Below, one piece after another: positions 8,996 through 17,181 of a DNA stretch of 64,000 nt. The position numbers and the translations under genes were made by a program. The DNA is from Pseudomonas sp. Irchel 3A7 (GTDB taxonomy: Bacteria > Pseudomonadota > Gammaproteobacteria > Pseudomonadales > Pseudomonadaceae): assembly GCF_900187565.1 (NCBI RefSeq), contig NZ_FYED01000003.1, positions 1 to 64,000 on the forward strand. Direction: 5' to 3'. Positions within the stretch are counted from its first letter, which is position 1. Each line of letters opens with the position of its first letter. Below the pieces are notes generated by a model, which did not search any database, had not been told where the DNA came from, and saw nothing but the letters and a program-made list of their open reading frames with translations.

Positions 8996-9781
8996 TTGCT
9001 TATCGAGTCCCGTCGCCGCGCCTATCTGAGCGCCATGCAGGTGGTCAACTGGCTGCCGCGCACCGAATTGCCCTTTGCTGCGCCGTCGCGGCCCGAATTG
9101 CTGGAGCCGCTTGAACCATTGGTCGTCGCCCCGCAAGCACCAGCCCCTGTGGCCTATGCTCCCGTGGAACCTGTGGTCAAACCGGCCGAACGGGTGAAAA
9201 TCGAGGTGCCGCGGCCGTCGTTGGCGAGTACGCGCACCGGGGCAAAACCGGTGGAAGAGGTCGAAGAAGCACCGGTCGTCGCCAAGGTCGCACCCGTACC
9301 ACCACCGCGTTTCGCCCTGCAATTGCTGCGTGCCGGGCGCTGCCTGCTACTGGTGGAGTTACCCACAGGCGAAGCCTTCCAGAGTCGCGATCCTGCGTAT
9401 CTGCTGCTCAAGGACATGCTGCGCGCCGCCGGTCTGCCGGACAGCCCGCAGATTGTCGGCGAACCGGTGCGCTGGCCGCTGCTGGTGCGAGGCACCATGG
9501 ATCAAGGTCCGGAAGCCGCTCGCGACTTCGTGCAGGGATTTCTCTCGGCCCGCCTGGAAGAGGCACCGTGCGTCTGCCTGTGGCTGATCGGCCTGCCGGC
9601 GGTGCGCTTTGCCGGTGAGGCGAACGCCGAATCCTACAACCGCGAACTTCAGGTCGAAGGCCTGGGTTCGGTCTGGGCCCTGCCGGGCCTGGAATCATTA
9701 ATGGAAGAGCCACAGCGTAAGGCTGATGTCTGGCAAGCCATGCGTCGGCTGATGGCGCGCTGGAAAGAATCGAATGAGTGA
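8996..9781 (+). CDS. holD: DNA polymerase III psi subunit (pseudomonad cryptic type)
   Basis: 261 aa with a TTG start. It overlaps rimI by 8 bases, as holD precedes rimI in E. coli. The N-terminus (SRRRAYLSAMQVVNWLPR) resembles the short chi-binding peptide at the start of E. coli psi (RRDWQLQQLGITQW). Residues about 40-105 are a low-complexity Pro/Val/Ala/Glu linker, and 106-250 form the globular psi domain ending LMARWKESNE. Psi links chi to the clamp-loader gamma/tau subunits. A divergent psi of this type was described experimentally in P. aeruginosa (assigned there to PA4679, from memory). Many annotations leave the gene hypothetical. The TTG is chosen because an ATG at 9035 would delete the chi-binding segment. 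Confidence 0.78.
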   Translation: MLIESRRRAYLSAMQVVNWLPRTELPFAAPSRPELLEPLEPLVVAPQAPAPVAYAPVEPVVKPAERVKIEVPRPSLASTRTGAKPVEEVEEAPVVAKVAPVPPPRFALQLLRAGRCLLLVELPTGEAFQSRDPAYLLLKDMLRAAGLPDSPQIVGEPVRWPLLVRGTMDQGPEAARDFVQGFLSARLEEAPCVCLWLIGLPAVRFAGEANAESYNRELQVEGLGSVWALPGLESLMEEPQRKADVWQAMRRLMARWKESNE

Positions 9782-10226
9782 TGCTGTATCGTTCCGCCCG
9801 ATGACCGAGGCGGACCTGGAAACCGTACTGAAAATCGAATACGCCGCTTATAGCCACCCGTGGACACGCGGGATTTTTCTCGATGGCTTGGGCAAGTACC
9901 AGATCTGGCTGATGTTTGAAGGTCAGCAGCAGGTCGGTCACGGCGTGGTGCAGATCATTCTCGACGAAGCCCATTTGCTGAACATCACCGTCAAACCGGA
10001 AAACCAGGGACGTGGCCTGGGTTTGACGCTGCTGGAGCATTTGATGTCGATTGCCTACAAGGCTGACGCCCGGGAGTGTTTTCTGGAGGTGCGCGACAGC
10101 AACACAGCGGCGTTCAAGTTGTATGAGCGCTATGGCTTCAATGAGATCGGTCGGCGGCGAGATTACTACCCGGCGGTGGGTGGGCGTGAAGATGCGGTGG
10201 TCATGGCCTGCACCTTGGTCGATTAA
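9774..10226 (+). CDS. rimI: Ribosomal protein S18 alanine N-acetyltransferase
   Basis: 150 aa GNAT acetyltransferase. The acetyl-CoA binding motif A is visible (VKPENQGRGLGLTLLEHL, about residues 64-81), followed by the substrate-side EVRDSNTAAFKLYERYGF segment typical of RimI. RimI acetylates the N-terminal alanine of ribosomal protein S18. It is translated from an ATG inside the end of holD. A REP pair follows. Confidence 0.93.
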   Translation: MSDAVSFRPMTEADLETVLKIEYAAYSHPWTRGIFLDGLGKYQIWLMFEGQQQVGHGVVQIILDEAHLLNITVKPENQGRGLGLTLLEHLMSIAYKADARECFLEVRDSNTAAFKLYERYGFNEIGRRRDYYPAVGGREDAVVMACTLVD

Positions 10227-10234
10227 GCTCTAAA

Positions 10235-10320
10235 AGCTTCGCGGGCAAGCCTCGCTCCTACAGGACTTATTCGGACACGACGAAACCTCGTAGGAACGAG
10301 GCTTGCCCGCGAAGGCGTCT
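10235..10320. repeat. REPIN-like inverted repeat pair
   Basis: Left arm GCTTCGCGGGCAAGCCTCGC plus TCCTA; right arm TAGGAACGAGGCTTGCCCGC plus GAAGGC. The arms are inverted copies separated by about 30 bases, between convergent rimI and the acidic-protein gene. Confidence 0.85.
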
Positions 10321-10335
10321 TCACTGGTGACACTC

Positions 10336-10716
10336 TCAACGCTTTCTGTCGAGCGGATCACGCCGCGCCAGCTCGGCTTCGTCCAATCCCTTGCCACCTC
10401 CGATGTCCTCTTCATCGACAATGCTCAAATCCCAATCAGCCTGATTGTCTGAACCGGGTTCATGAGCATCCCGGGCGCCGTCTTCCCGAATCAGGGTTTC
10501 CGGGCTCATATCGTCATCAGTGGGTTCATGGTCGTCTACACGTACGCGTCGGCGCCGCATCTGTTGCTCGCGCTCCCTGTCCGTCAGTTCGTCACCGATT
10601 TTGGCGCCGGGTTCTTCCTCATCGAAATCCAGCTCGTGCACCGAACCCATGCGGTCTTCGTTATCATCAATGGGCTCCGGTTGCACCGCATCGTACGGAC
10701 GTCGTGAATCAGTCAT
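10336..10716 (-). CDS. Conserved acidic protein of unknown function
   Basis: 126 aa from ATG at 10716, placed 6 bases after GAGGA; an in-frame TTG at 10722 is less likely. The protein is very hydrophilic, rich in Asp, Glu and Arg, with no signal peptide or membrane segment, and probably largely disordered. Recognisable stretches are RREQQMRRRRVRVDD-type basic patches (near the middle) between acidic runs such as DEEEPGAK. Homologues in Pseudomonas are sometimes labelled serine kinase/phosphatase, but no kinase or phosphatase motif is visible here. It is divergent from the carbonic anhydrase gene. Confidence 0.75.
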   Translation of the reverse strand: MTDSRRPYDAVQPEPIDDNEDRMGSVHELDFDEEEPGAKIGDELTDREREQQMRRRRVRVDDHEPTDDDMSPETLIREDGARDAHEPGSDNQADWDLSIVDEEDIGGGKGLDEAELARRDPLDRKR

Positions 10717-10856
10717 GGCCAATCCTCATACTGTGGGCCTTACTACAGTTGACTCACTGGACACATGAGAATTCCAGGGAAAACACCTGCGATCTTTCCG
10801 TGACCCCGACGGGCGGTTGTCTGTCAAAGCAGCAAATCATTCTTGAGGCTCCCAGC

Positions 10857-11501
10857 ATGCACGACTTACAAGACCTGATTGATAACAACGAGCGTTGGGC
10901 TGACGCGATCACCAAGGAAGATCCGGACTTTTTTGCCAAGCTGGCCCGCCAACAGACGCCGGAGTACCTGTGGATCGGCTGTTCCGATGCGCGAGTGCCG
11001 GCCAACGAAATCGTCGGCATGCTGCCGGGCGACCTGTTCGTACACCGCAATGTGGCCAACGTGGTGCTGCACACTGACCTTAACTGCCTGTCAGTGATCC
11101 AGTACGCGGTCGACGTGCTCAAGGTCAAACACATCCTCGTCACTGGCCACTATGGCTGTGGCGGCGTGCGCGCCTCGATGCAGGATCGCCAGTTCGGGCT
11201 GATTGACGGCTGGCTGCGTTCGATTCGAGACCTTTACTACGAGAAGCGCGAAGAGCTCGCGCAATTGGCCACCGAAGAGGAGCAGGTCGATCGCCTCTGT
11301 GAGCTCAACGTGATCCAGCAAGTGGCTAACGTCGGCCACACCAGCATTGTGCAAAACGCCTGGCATCGCGGGCAGAGCTTGTCGATCCACGGCTGCATTT
11401 ACGGAATCAAGGATGGCCGCTGGAAGAGCTTGAACACCACGATCAGCGGCTTCGAACAATTACCGCCGCAGTATCGCCTGCGTCCGTTCGAGCCACTGTA
11501 A
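10857..11501 (+). CDS. can: Beta-class carbonic anhydrase
   Basis: 214 aa, close to the 220 aa of E. coli Can. Zinc ligands and dyad are visible: Cys42, Asp44 and Arg46 in GCSDAR, and His98 and Cys101 in GHYGCGG. It interconverts CO2 and bicarbonate in the cytoplasm, supplying bicarbonate for carboxylation reactions. The open frame extends 51 codons upstream, but the family starts at MHDLQDLIDNN, preceded by TTGAGG; the upstream stretch is leader sequence. Confidence 0.95.
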   Translation: MHDLQDLIDNNERWADAITKEDPDFFAKLARQQTPEYLWIGCSDARVPANEIVGMLPGDLFVHRNVANVVLHTDLNCLSVIQYAVDVLKVKHILVTGHYGCGGVRASMQDRQFGLIDGWLRSIRDLYYEKREELAQLATEEEQVDRLCELNVIQQVANVGHTSIVQNAWHRGQSLSIHGCIYGIKDGRWKSLNTTISGFEQLPPQYRLRPFEPL

Positions 11502-11506
11502 AACCC

Positions 11507-11597
11507 GTAGGCGCCTGGCTTGCTCGCGATAGGGGCCGGACGTTCACTGCAAGGGTGATTGTAAGTCTGCCATCACGAGCAAGCGTTGCTCCTACGG
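11507..11597. repeat. REPIN-like inverted repeat pair (diverged)
   Basis: Left arm GTAGGCGCCTGGCTTGCTCG plus CGA; right arm CACGAGCAAGCGTTGCTCCT plus ACGGC. The left arm is degenerate. It separates convergent can and the SET-domain gene and overlaps the last codons of the latter. Confidence 0.75.
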
Positions 11598-12107
11598 CCG
11601 GCGCCAGTGTTGTAAAAAACGCTGGCCGTCGGCATTCGGCATTTCACCATAGCCTGTTATCCAGCCCCGGCAGTTGTGCGAGCCACAGCGACAGGCGAAC
11701 TGACGAAGCAGATTTTCTTCGCTGACGGTGTAGTCCATTGTCAGCCGGTCGCCTTTCTGGATGTCCTGCAACGCCCATACCCACAGATCGGTCAGTTCAA
11801 GATAGACATTGGGATTGCAGGAGTGTCGCAGCAGTCCGCAGAAACGTGGGTCGTAGACGTGCACGCCGGGAGACAGTTGTCGGGTATGTTGGCAGGGATA
11901 GGGCAGCAAATGTCCCGACACCCGACAGATTCGGCTCATGCGGGGAAACTCGCGTAACGCCACAATGGCCACTGACTTGCCTGTGTTGTTTTTGAGAATT
12001 TCGAAGTCGGCGAGTGAGGGGAATCCGAGCTCGGGGGGAATCTCGGGAAAGGGGTAGACACCCGCAGGTGGTGGTGCAAGAGGCTTGCGCCATGCATTGG
12101 CTTTCAT
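11592..12107 (-). CDS. SET-domain protein (putative lysine methyltransferase)
   Basis: 171 aa from ATG at 12107, preceded by AAGGA. Diagnostic SET motifs are present: RHSCNPN (residues 94-100, the NHSCxPN AdoMet-binding motif with Arg for Asn), LTMDYT (122-127) and a post-SET Cys cluster CRCGSHNCRGW (Cys139, 141, 146). SET enzymes methylate protein lysines using S-adenosylmethionine; the bacterial substrate is unknown. It is monocistronic, with the unknown periplasmic-protein gene downstream of a 140-bp gap. A CTGTCA-N4-TGACAG palindrome lies in that gap near 12211-12226. Confidence 0.85.
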   Translation of the reverse strand: MKANAWRKPLAPPPAGVYPFPEIPPELGFPSLADFEILKNNTGKSVAIVALREFPRMSRICRVSGHLLPYPCQHTRQLSPGVHVYDPRFCGLLRHSCNPNVYLELTDLWVWALQDIQKGDRLTMDYTVSEENLLRQFACRCGSHNCRGWITGYGEMPNADGQRFLQHWRRP

Positions 12108-12249
12108 AACGATCCTTGTCGGTTGAGTGCCGTGACGTCCATCCGCTGACGATCCTGTCAGCGCTGCAACATGGATACAGTGCAAGCCTCTCGCAGATAA
12201 CGCGGGCGGTCTACTGTCATTACTGACAGGTCGACCACCGCTCATCGGT

Positions 12250-13422
12250 TTACAGCGGCGGAGCGGGCTTCGCAGTGGCAGGCGCTGGCGCCTTGAGTTG
12301 TTTGAGCTGGGGCGCGATTGTCGCTGAGGCACACTTGGCCACGGCCTGTGCGGTCGTCAGGCTGCGGATCGAGGTGTAGAACAGTTCGCAGGTTTTTTCT
12401 TTCTGGGCCACTTGCCAGGTCTGGGTGCAACTTCTGAGTTCAATGTCGGGATTGCTGTCCGGCTGGCTACCCATCGCGGCCTGCCAGCACGCGGCACTCA
12501 AATCCTGGCCCATGACTTTCAGGCCCGCCACATCAGCCTTGGCCTTGGCGTCGGTGCCGGTGTAGTTGTCGGGGTCTGCGGCATACCAGATATAACTCGG
12601 GTGATTGGCACCCAGCACTGGCACCTTCACCCCATCGACGGGGCTGATGGTGGCCAGGCTCAGCACGTTCACGGTCGGCCCGTATTGCTGCTTGATCCAG
12701 TTACGCACCGGTGTCCCGAATGCGACCATCGGCAATGCCTCGCCACTGGCGGTCTTGCTGACATTCTTGACCATGGTGGTCTGGTAATCCTTGAAGTAGT
12801 CGTAGACCCCTTCCAGGTCCTTGCCGGCGTTGGACGGCGCAGCAATGGGAGCGATGTCGATGATGGTCTGGAACCCCGGCGTCTGCTCGGCGGGGATGCC
12901 GTTCAGGGTCAGCAGCGAGGCCCAACGATCGGTCGTGGCAGACCTCAGGTAGTCCTGGGCCTGAGTCAACGAATAGTCTGGCGGGAAGTGCAGCAATTCG
13001 ACGCTTCTGCGGTTTTCCAGCGCCATGCCCAACGGCAGGAAAAAGTACCAGCTATAGGCCCATTTTCCGTCGGCATTCAGTTTGCTGGCGCCGTTATAGG
13101 CCAGATCGCCAGCATCGAGCAGTGCGGTCAACGGTTTTTCATAGCTTCTGGGTACCCCGATGATTTCAGCGAAAAGCTGGCCGTTATCGGTTTTGACCTG
13201 GACCTTCGCCTCGCTGTAGCCATCGCGCTGAACGCTTTGAGTCAGGTAATGCTCGACGGTTTGCTCCAGCGTCCAGTTGCGAAAGCAAATCACGTTGCAG
13301 TTGTTGGGGTAGGCAAACAGGCGGGTGACGCGTTCGGTGCTGCCCAGTTTCAGGCCGATGTCGGCATGGGCGGCGGCACTCAGGGTAAGTGCCGCGAGGG
13401 TGAGTCCTGCGAGTTTGAACAT
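12250..13422 (-). CDS. Exported protein of unknown function
   Basis: 390 aa from ATG at 13422, preceded by AAGGA. A clear signal peptide (MFKLAGLTLAALTLSAAAHA, cleaved after residue 20) sends it to the periplasm. The mature part has an early CNVICFRNW segment and several further Cys residues toward the C-terminus (CWQA, RSCTQTW, KTCELF, KCASA), suggesting disulfides, and ends in an Ala/Pro-rich tail. I do not recognise the family or a catalytic motif. It is monocistronic; the next gene upstream is a small cytosolic unknown. Confidence 0.8.
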   Translation of the reverse strand: MFKLAGLTLAALTLSAAAHADIGLKLGSTERVTRLFAYPNNCNVICFRNWTLEQTVEHYLTQSVQRDGYSEAKVQVKTDNGQLFAEIIGVPRSYEKPLTALLDAGDLAYNGASKLNADGKWAYSWYFFLPLGMALENRRSVELLHFPPDYSLTQAQDYLRSATTDRWASLLTLNGIPAEQTPGFQTIIDIAPIAAPSNAGKDLEGVYDYFKDYQTTMVKNVSKTASGEALPMVAFGTPVRNWIKQQYGPTVNVLSLATISPVDGVKVPVLGANHPSYIWYAADPDNYTGTDAKAKADVAGLKVMGQDLSAACWQAAMGSQPDSNPDIELRSCTQTWQVAQKEKTCELFYTSIRSLTTAQAVAKCASATIAPQLKQLKAPAPATAKPAPPL

Positions 13423-13570
13423 GCTCAGATCCTTTTCAGCGCGATTCCAAAATGGGGGCACTTCATACTGGATTAGCACAATCGCGTAGAAAAGCAGTGA
13501 TCGAGGATTTTTCGAGGGAAAGAAATCCAGCTCGCGAAAAGTATTCGCGAGCTGGCACTCGGTCAGTTGA

Positions 13571-13891
13571 TCACAGAAGGCGCAGCGCCAATTGGCTGCC
13601 GGCGCGCAAGTATTCCACTTGAGCCGCCACAGCATCCTTGACGATGGCCTCACCCGTATCGGTCAGTTTGGCTTTTTTGGCATCGATAATGGCGGTCTGC
13701 ATTAATTGAATGGCGACATCCATTGCTTTTTGGAAGGCGGTTACATTGTTGTGCAGGCCGAACGCCTGGATAACGGCGTCCATGCGGCGATCGGCATCGT
13801 CTCGCAACGTTCTGTATTCAACCACTGAGACGTTGCCGTCCTGATAAATGTCATTGATCAGCTCTTCCAGTGTTTTGGATATCGGTGTCAT
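13571..13891 (-). CDS. Small conserved protein of unknown function
   Basis: 106 aa, predicted all-helical and cytosolic, with no Cys and no membrane segment. The start ATG at 13891 follows CCGAGGAA (a good Shine-Dalgarno) at proper spacing. No known domain is recognised. The genes around it are unrelated. Codon usage is like the neighbouring genes, supporting a real gene. Confidence 0.7.
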   Translation of the reverse strand: MTPISKTLEELINDIYQDGNVSVVEYRTLRDDADRRMDAVIQAFGLHNNVTAFQKAMDVAIQLMQTAIIDAKKAKLTDTGEAIVKDAVAAQVEYLRAGSQLALRLL

Positions 13892-14118
13892 CGGATGTTC
13901 CTCGGGGTTATGTGATCGGTCATCCGGGACAGGTTACTTCGGGACACGGGCAGGAGAAGTCGGGGCTTGCCTATCAATCGAGTGGGACAACACCACAGGT
14001 AACGTAAGAAGGGTGAATGCAGCTTGTCGGTTTTGCTTGTGCTCGGGGCCAGGAATGAGCGCTGCCGGATCCCCGATGGGCTTGATCGAGGATCCGGCAA
14101 GTCAACGAAACCTGGTTT

Positions 14119-15537
14119 CTACGGCATCACCGGCGCCGTATACACCAGCGTCGTACCCAATGCCCACAGCAACACCAGCACCAACGGCGTGTGCACCAGC
14201 AACTGCACGAACGAGAATCCGATCAGGTCCCGCGCCTTCAACCCCAGCACGCCCAGCAGCGGCAGCATGTAGAACGGGTTGATCAGGTTGGGCAGGGCTT
14301 CGGCGGCGTTGTAGATCTGCACGGCCCAGCCGAGGTGGTAGTTCAGGTCATTGGCCACCTGCATCACGTACGGCGCTTCGATGATCCACTTGCCGCCGCC
14401 GGAGGGGATGAAGAAGCCAAGAATTGCCGAATACACACCCATCAGCACCGCATAGGTGTCGTGGGAGGCGATGCTGACGAAAAAGGTCGAGATGTGGTGG
14501 GCCAGGGTCTGCGCGTCGGTACCTTTGACCGTGGTCATCAACGCAGCGATCGAGCCGTACAACGGGAACTGGATCAGCACGCCCGTGGTGGTCGGCACCG
14601 CACGCGCCACAGCATCGAGGAAGCTGCGCGGGCGCCAGTGCAGCAGGGCACCGAGCATGATGAACAGGAAGTTGTAAGTGTTCAGGCCGGAAATCGCGCT
14701 GATCGCCGGTTTGGTCGAGAACTCGTGGAACAGCCATCCGGCGGCCAGCAGCACCAGGAGGATCGTCAGCAATGGACTGTGCTCCAGCCATTCGCCCGGA
14801 CGGGTGCGCGGTTGCAGGGGGGGCAGGTTGAAACTCGGGTCGACACCGCATGCCTTGGCGTCACGTGCCGAGTGCGCGCCTGGGGCGGTGGCGTAGGCAA
14901 TGATCAGCGAAATGACCATCAGTGCCAGCAACATCACACCGGACTGCCAGAGAAAGATCGTCTGGGTGAATGGAATCACCCCGGTGATCGACAGAATCGA
15001 CGGTGGCAGGCTCGCCGGGTTGGCCTGCAATTGTGCCGCAGACGACGACAGGCCCAGAGCCCATACCGCGCCGAGCCCGAGGTAAGCTGCGGCACCGGCG
15101 GCGCGGTAGTCCATTTTCAGATCGGTACGGCGGGCGAGGGCACGCACCAGCAGGCCGCCGAAAACCAGTGACAGCCCCCAGTTAAGCAGCGATGCGACCA
15201 TGGAAATCAAGGCGACCCAGGCCACGGCGGAGCGGCCGTTTTTCGGCAGCTTCGCCAGCCGGTCAATCAGCTTCACCGCCGGTGGTGAACTGGCGACCAC
15301 GTACCCGCCAATCACCACGAAAGCCATCTGCATGGTGAAGGGGATCAGGCTCCAGAAACCGTCGCCAAACGCCATGGCGGCGTCGGTGGGTTTGGCGCCC
15401 ATGACCATGGTGGCCACGGCGACGATAATCACCGCCAGGGCGGCAAACACCCAAGAGTCGGGGAACCAGCGTTCGGCAAAGCTTGAGCAGCGCAGGGCAA
15501 AGCGGGCGGAGCGGCTATCTTCGATATCAGCGGCCAC
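14119..15537 (-). CDS. atoE: Short-chain fatty acid transporter (AtoE family)
   Basis: 472 aa with a GTG start at 15537 preceded by CCGAGG; the open frame upstream (to 15750) lacks family similarity. The protein is polytopic, with about 12 hydrophobic segments and the family stretches FAERWFPDSWVFA near the N-terminus and FFIPSGGGKWIIEAPYVM in the C-terminal half. AtoE-type carriers move short-chain fatty acids such as acetoacetate or butyrate across the inner membrane. The usual ato/hydroxybutyrate catabolic genes are not adjacent, so substrate is inferred from family only. It is divergent from the MFS transporter. Confidence 0.9.
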   Translation of the reverse strand: MAADIEDSRSARFALRCSSFAERWFPDSWVFAALAVIIVAVATMVMGAKPTDAAMAFGDGFWSLIPFTMQMAFVVIGGYVVASSPPAVKLIDRLAKLPKNGRSAVAWVALISMVASLLNWGLSLVFGGLLVRALARRTDLKMDYRAAGAAAYLGLGAVWALGLSSSAAQLQANPASLPPSILSITGVIPFTQTIFLWQSGVMLLALMVISLIIAYATAPGAHSARDAKACGVDPSFNLPPLQPRTRPGEWLEHSPLLTILLVLLAAGWLFHEFSTKPAISAISGLNTYNFLFIMLGALLHWRPRSFLDAVARAVPTTTGVLIQFPLYGSIAALMTTVKGTDAQTLAHHISTFFVSIASHDTYAVLMGVYSAILGFFIPSGGGKWIIEAPYVMQVANDLNYHLGWAVQIYNAAEALPNLINPFYMLPLLGVLGLKARDLIGFSFVQLLVHTPLVLVLLWALGTTLVYTAPVMP

Positions 15538-15739
15538 GGGAGTACCTCGGATTTTTATGTTTGTTGTGGTCTTCGGGGCGGCAGGACGGCCCGTCTGGAC
15601 AGGCGCTAACAGTAAAACAAGCGGAGGTTTTTTGCGGGGCTGTTTTGCGGCAATGGGACTTTGGTCTAACGGGTTGTCCACAGGCGCATTTGCGTAGACC
15701 ATGGGCGCCTTGGTTTTTGCCTGTGCCAGAGTTCTTTCC

Positions 15740-17053
15740 ATGACTGTCATTATCGATTCGCGCCCGGTGCCGTTCAGCCGCTCGGACTACAAGACCCTCG
15801 GCCTTGCGGCGCTCGGCGGGGCGCTGGAAATCTACGATTTCATCATTTTCGTATTTTTCGCGCTGACCTTGAGCCAACTGTTCTTTCCGCCGGAAATGCC
15901 CGAGTGGCTGAGGTTGCTGCAAAGCTTCGGGATCTTTGTCACCGGTTACCTGGCGCGCCCTCTGGGCGGAATCCTGATGGCGCATTTCGCTGACCGGCTG
16001 GGACGCAAGAAGGTGTTCAGCCTGAGCATTCTGATGATGGCGCTGCCGTGTCTGCTGATCGGGATCATGCCGACTTACGCGCAGATCGGCTATTTCGCAC
16101 CGTTGTTGCTGTTGCTGCTGCGAGTCTTGCAGGGGGCGGCGGTGGGCGGTGAAGTGCCGAGCGCCTGGGTATTCGTTGCCGAGCATGCGCCGGTTGGCCA
16201 TCGCGGTTACGCCTTGGGCTTCCTGCAGGCGGGATTGACCTTTGGCTATTTGCTCGGCGCCTTGACGGCGACGTTCCTGGCCCAGGCCTTCACCCCGACG
16301 GAAATCCTCGATTACGCCTGGCGCCTCCCGTTCCTGCTGGGCGGCGTGTTCGGCGTGATCGGCGTCTGGCTGCGCCGCTGGCTCAGCGAAACCCCGGTGT
16401 TCATGGCCATGCAGTCCCGGCGCGAAGAGAAGGTCGAGCTGCCGCTGCGCGCGGTTCTGCGCGAGCATCGGCTGGCCATGTTGCCGGCGATGATACTGAC
16501 CTGCGTGCTGACCTCGGCGGTGGTGGTGTTCGTGGTCATCACCCCGACCATGATGCAGAAAACCTTCGGCATGACCGCCAGCCACACGTTCGCCTTGAGC
16601 GCCTTGGGCATCGTATTCCTGAACATCGGTTGCGTGCTTGCCGGGTTACTGGTCGACCGCATCGGCGCCTGGCGCACCGTCATGCTCTATAGCCTGCTGC
16701 TGCCGCTGGGCATTGGCGTGCTCTACACCTGTTTGATCAGCGGTGGTAACTGGATCGGTCTGGCCTACGCGGTCGCCGGCCTCTGTTGCGGAGTGGTCGG
16801 TGCGGTGCCGTCAGTGATGGTCAGCCTGTTCCCGGCGCGGATTCGTGTTTCAGGCATTTCCTTTACCTACAACATTGCTTACGCCGCTTGGGCGAGCATC
16901 ACGCCGTTGCTGTTGATCGGTCTGATGCCGTGGAGCCCATGGATCTGTGTGATTTTCTGCGCGGTGATGGGCGCGGTCGGCGTGAGCAGTGCAGTGTATT
17001 TCGGCGCGCGGATGCCCAGGGTGTCCAGTTGTTCGACTGCTGGCGCCATGTGA
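15740..17053 (+). CDS. MFS transporter, metabolite:H+ symporter (MHS) type
   Basis: 437 aa from ATG at 15740 (an upstream in-frame ATG at 15701 is possible). Twelve hydrophobic segments are apparent. The MFS loop 2-3 motif HFADRLGRKKVF and the MHS-type opening LGGALEIYDFIIFVFFA are present, as in ProP/ShiA/KgtP-like symporters. These take up organic acids or osmolytes with protons. Substrate cannot be read from sequence or context. It stands alone between atoE and a chemotaxis-type gene. Confidence 0.88.
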   Translation: MTVIIDSRPVPFSRSDYKTLGLAALGGALEIYDFIIFVFFALTLSQLFFPPEMPEWLRLLQSFGIFVTGYLARPLGGILMAHFADRLGRKKVFSLSILMMALPCLLIGIMPTYAQIGYFAPLLLLLLRVLQGAAVGGEVPSAWVFVAEHAPVGHRGYALGFLQAGLTFGYLLGALTATFLAQAFTPTEILDYAWRLPFLLGGVFGVIGVWLRRWLSETPVFMAMQSRREEKVELPLRAVLREHRLAMLPAMILTCVLTSAVVVFVVITPTMMQKTFGMTASHTFALSALGIVFLNIGCVLAGLLVDRIGAWRTVMLYSLLLPLGIGVLYTCLISGGNWIGLAYAVAGLCCGVVGAVPSVMVSLFPARIRVSGISFTYNIAYAAWASITPLLLIGLMPWSPWICVIFCAVMGAVGVSSAVYFGARMPRVSSCSTAGAM

Positions 17054-17181
17054 GCAACAGTGGCGGCTGGTACGCCGTAACTATTTTTGTAGGACAAAGC
17101 TGAAGCGCTCTTCAGAAACGACTCACAGTGCCGATGGCTAGGCTGCATATCGCTTTCTTTCCCAGTCCATCGGTGCGTCCC

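Noticed and set aside
13848..14282. 144-codon plus-strand open frame across the gap before atoE
   Set aside because: It overlaps the 3' end of atoE antisense and the 5' end of the 106-aa gene; Ala/Thr/Pro-rich shadow.
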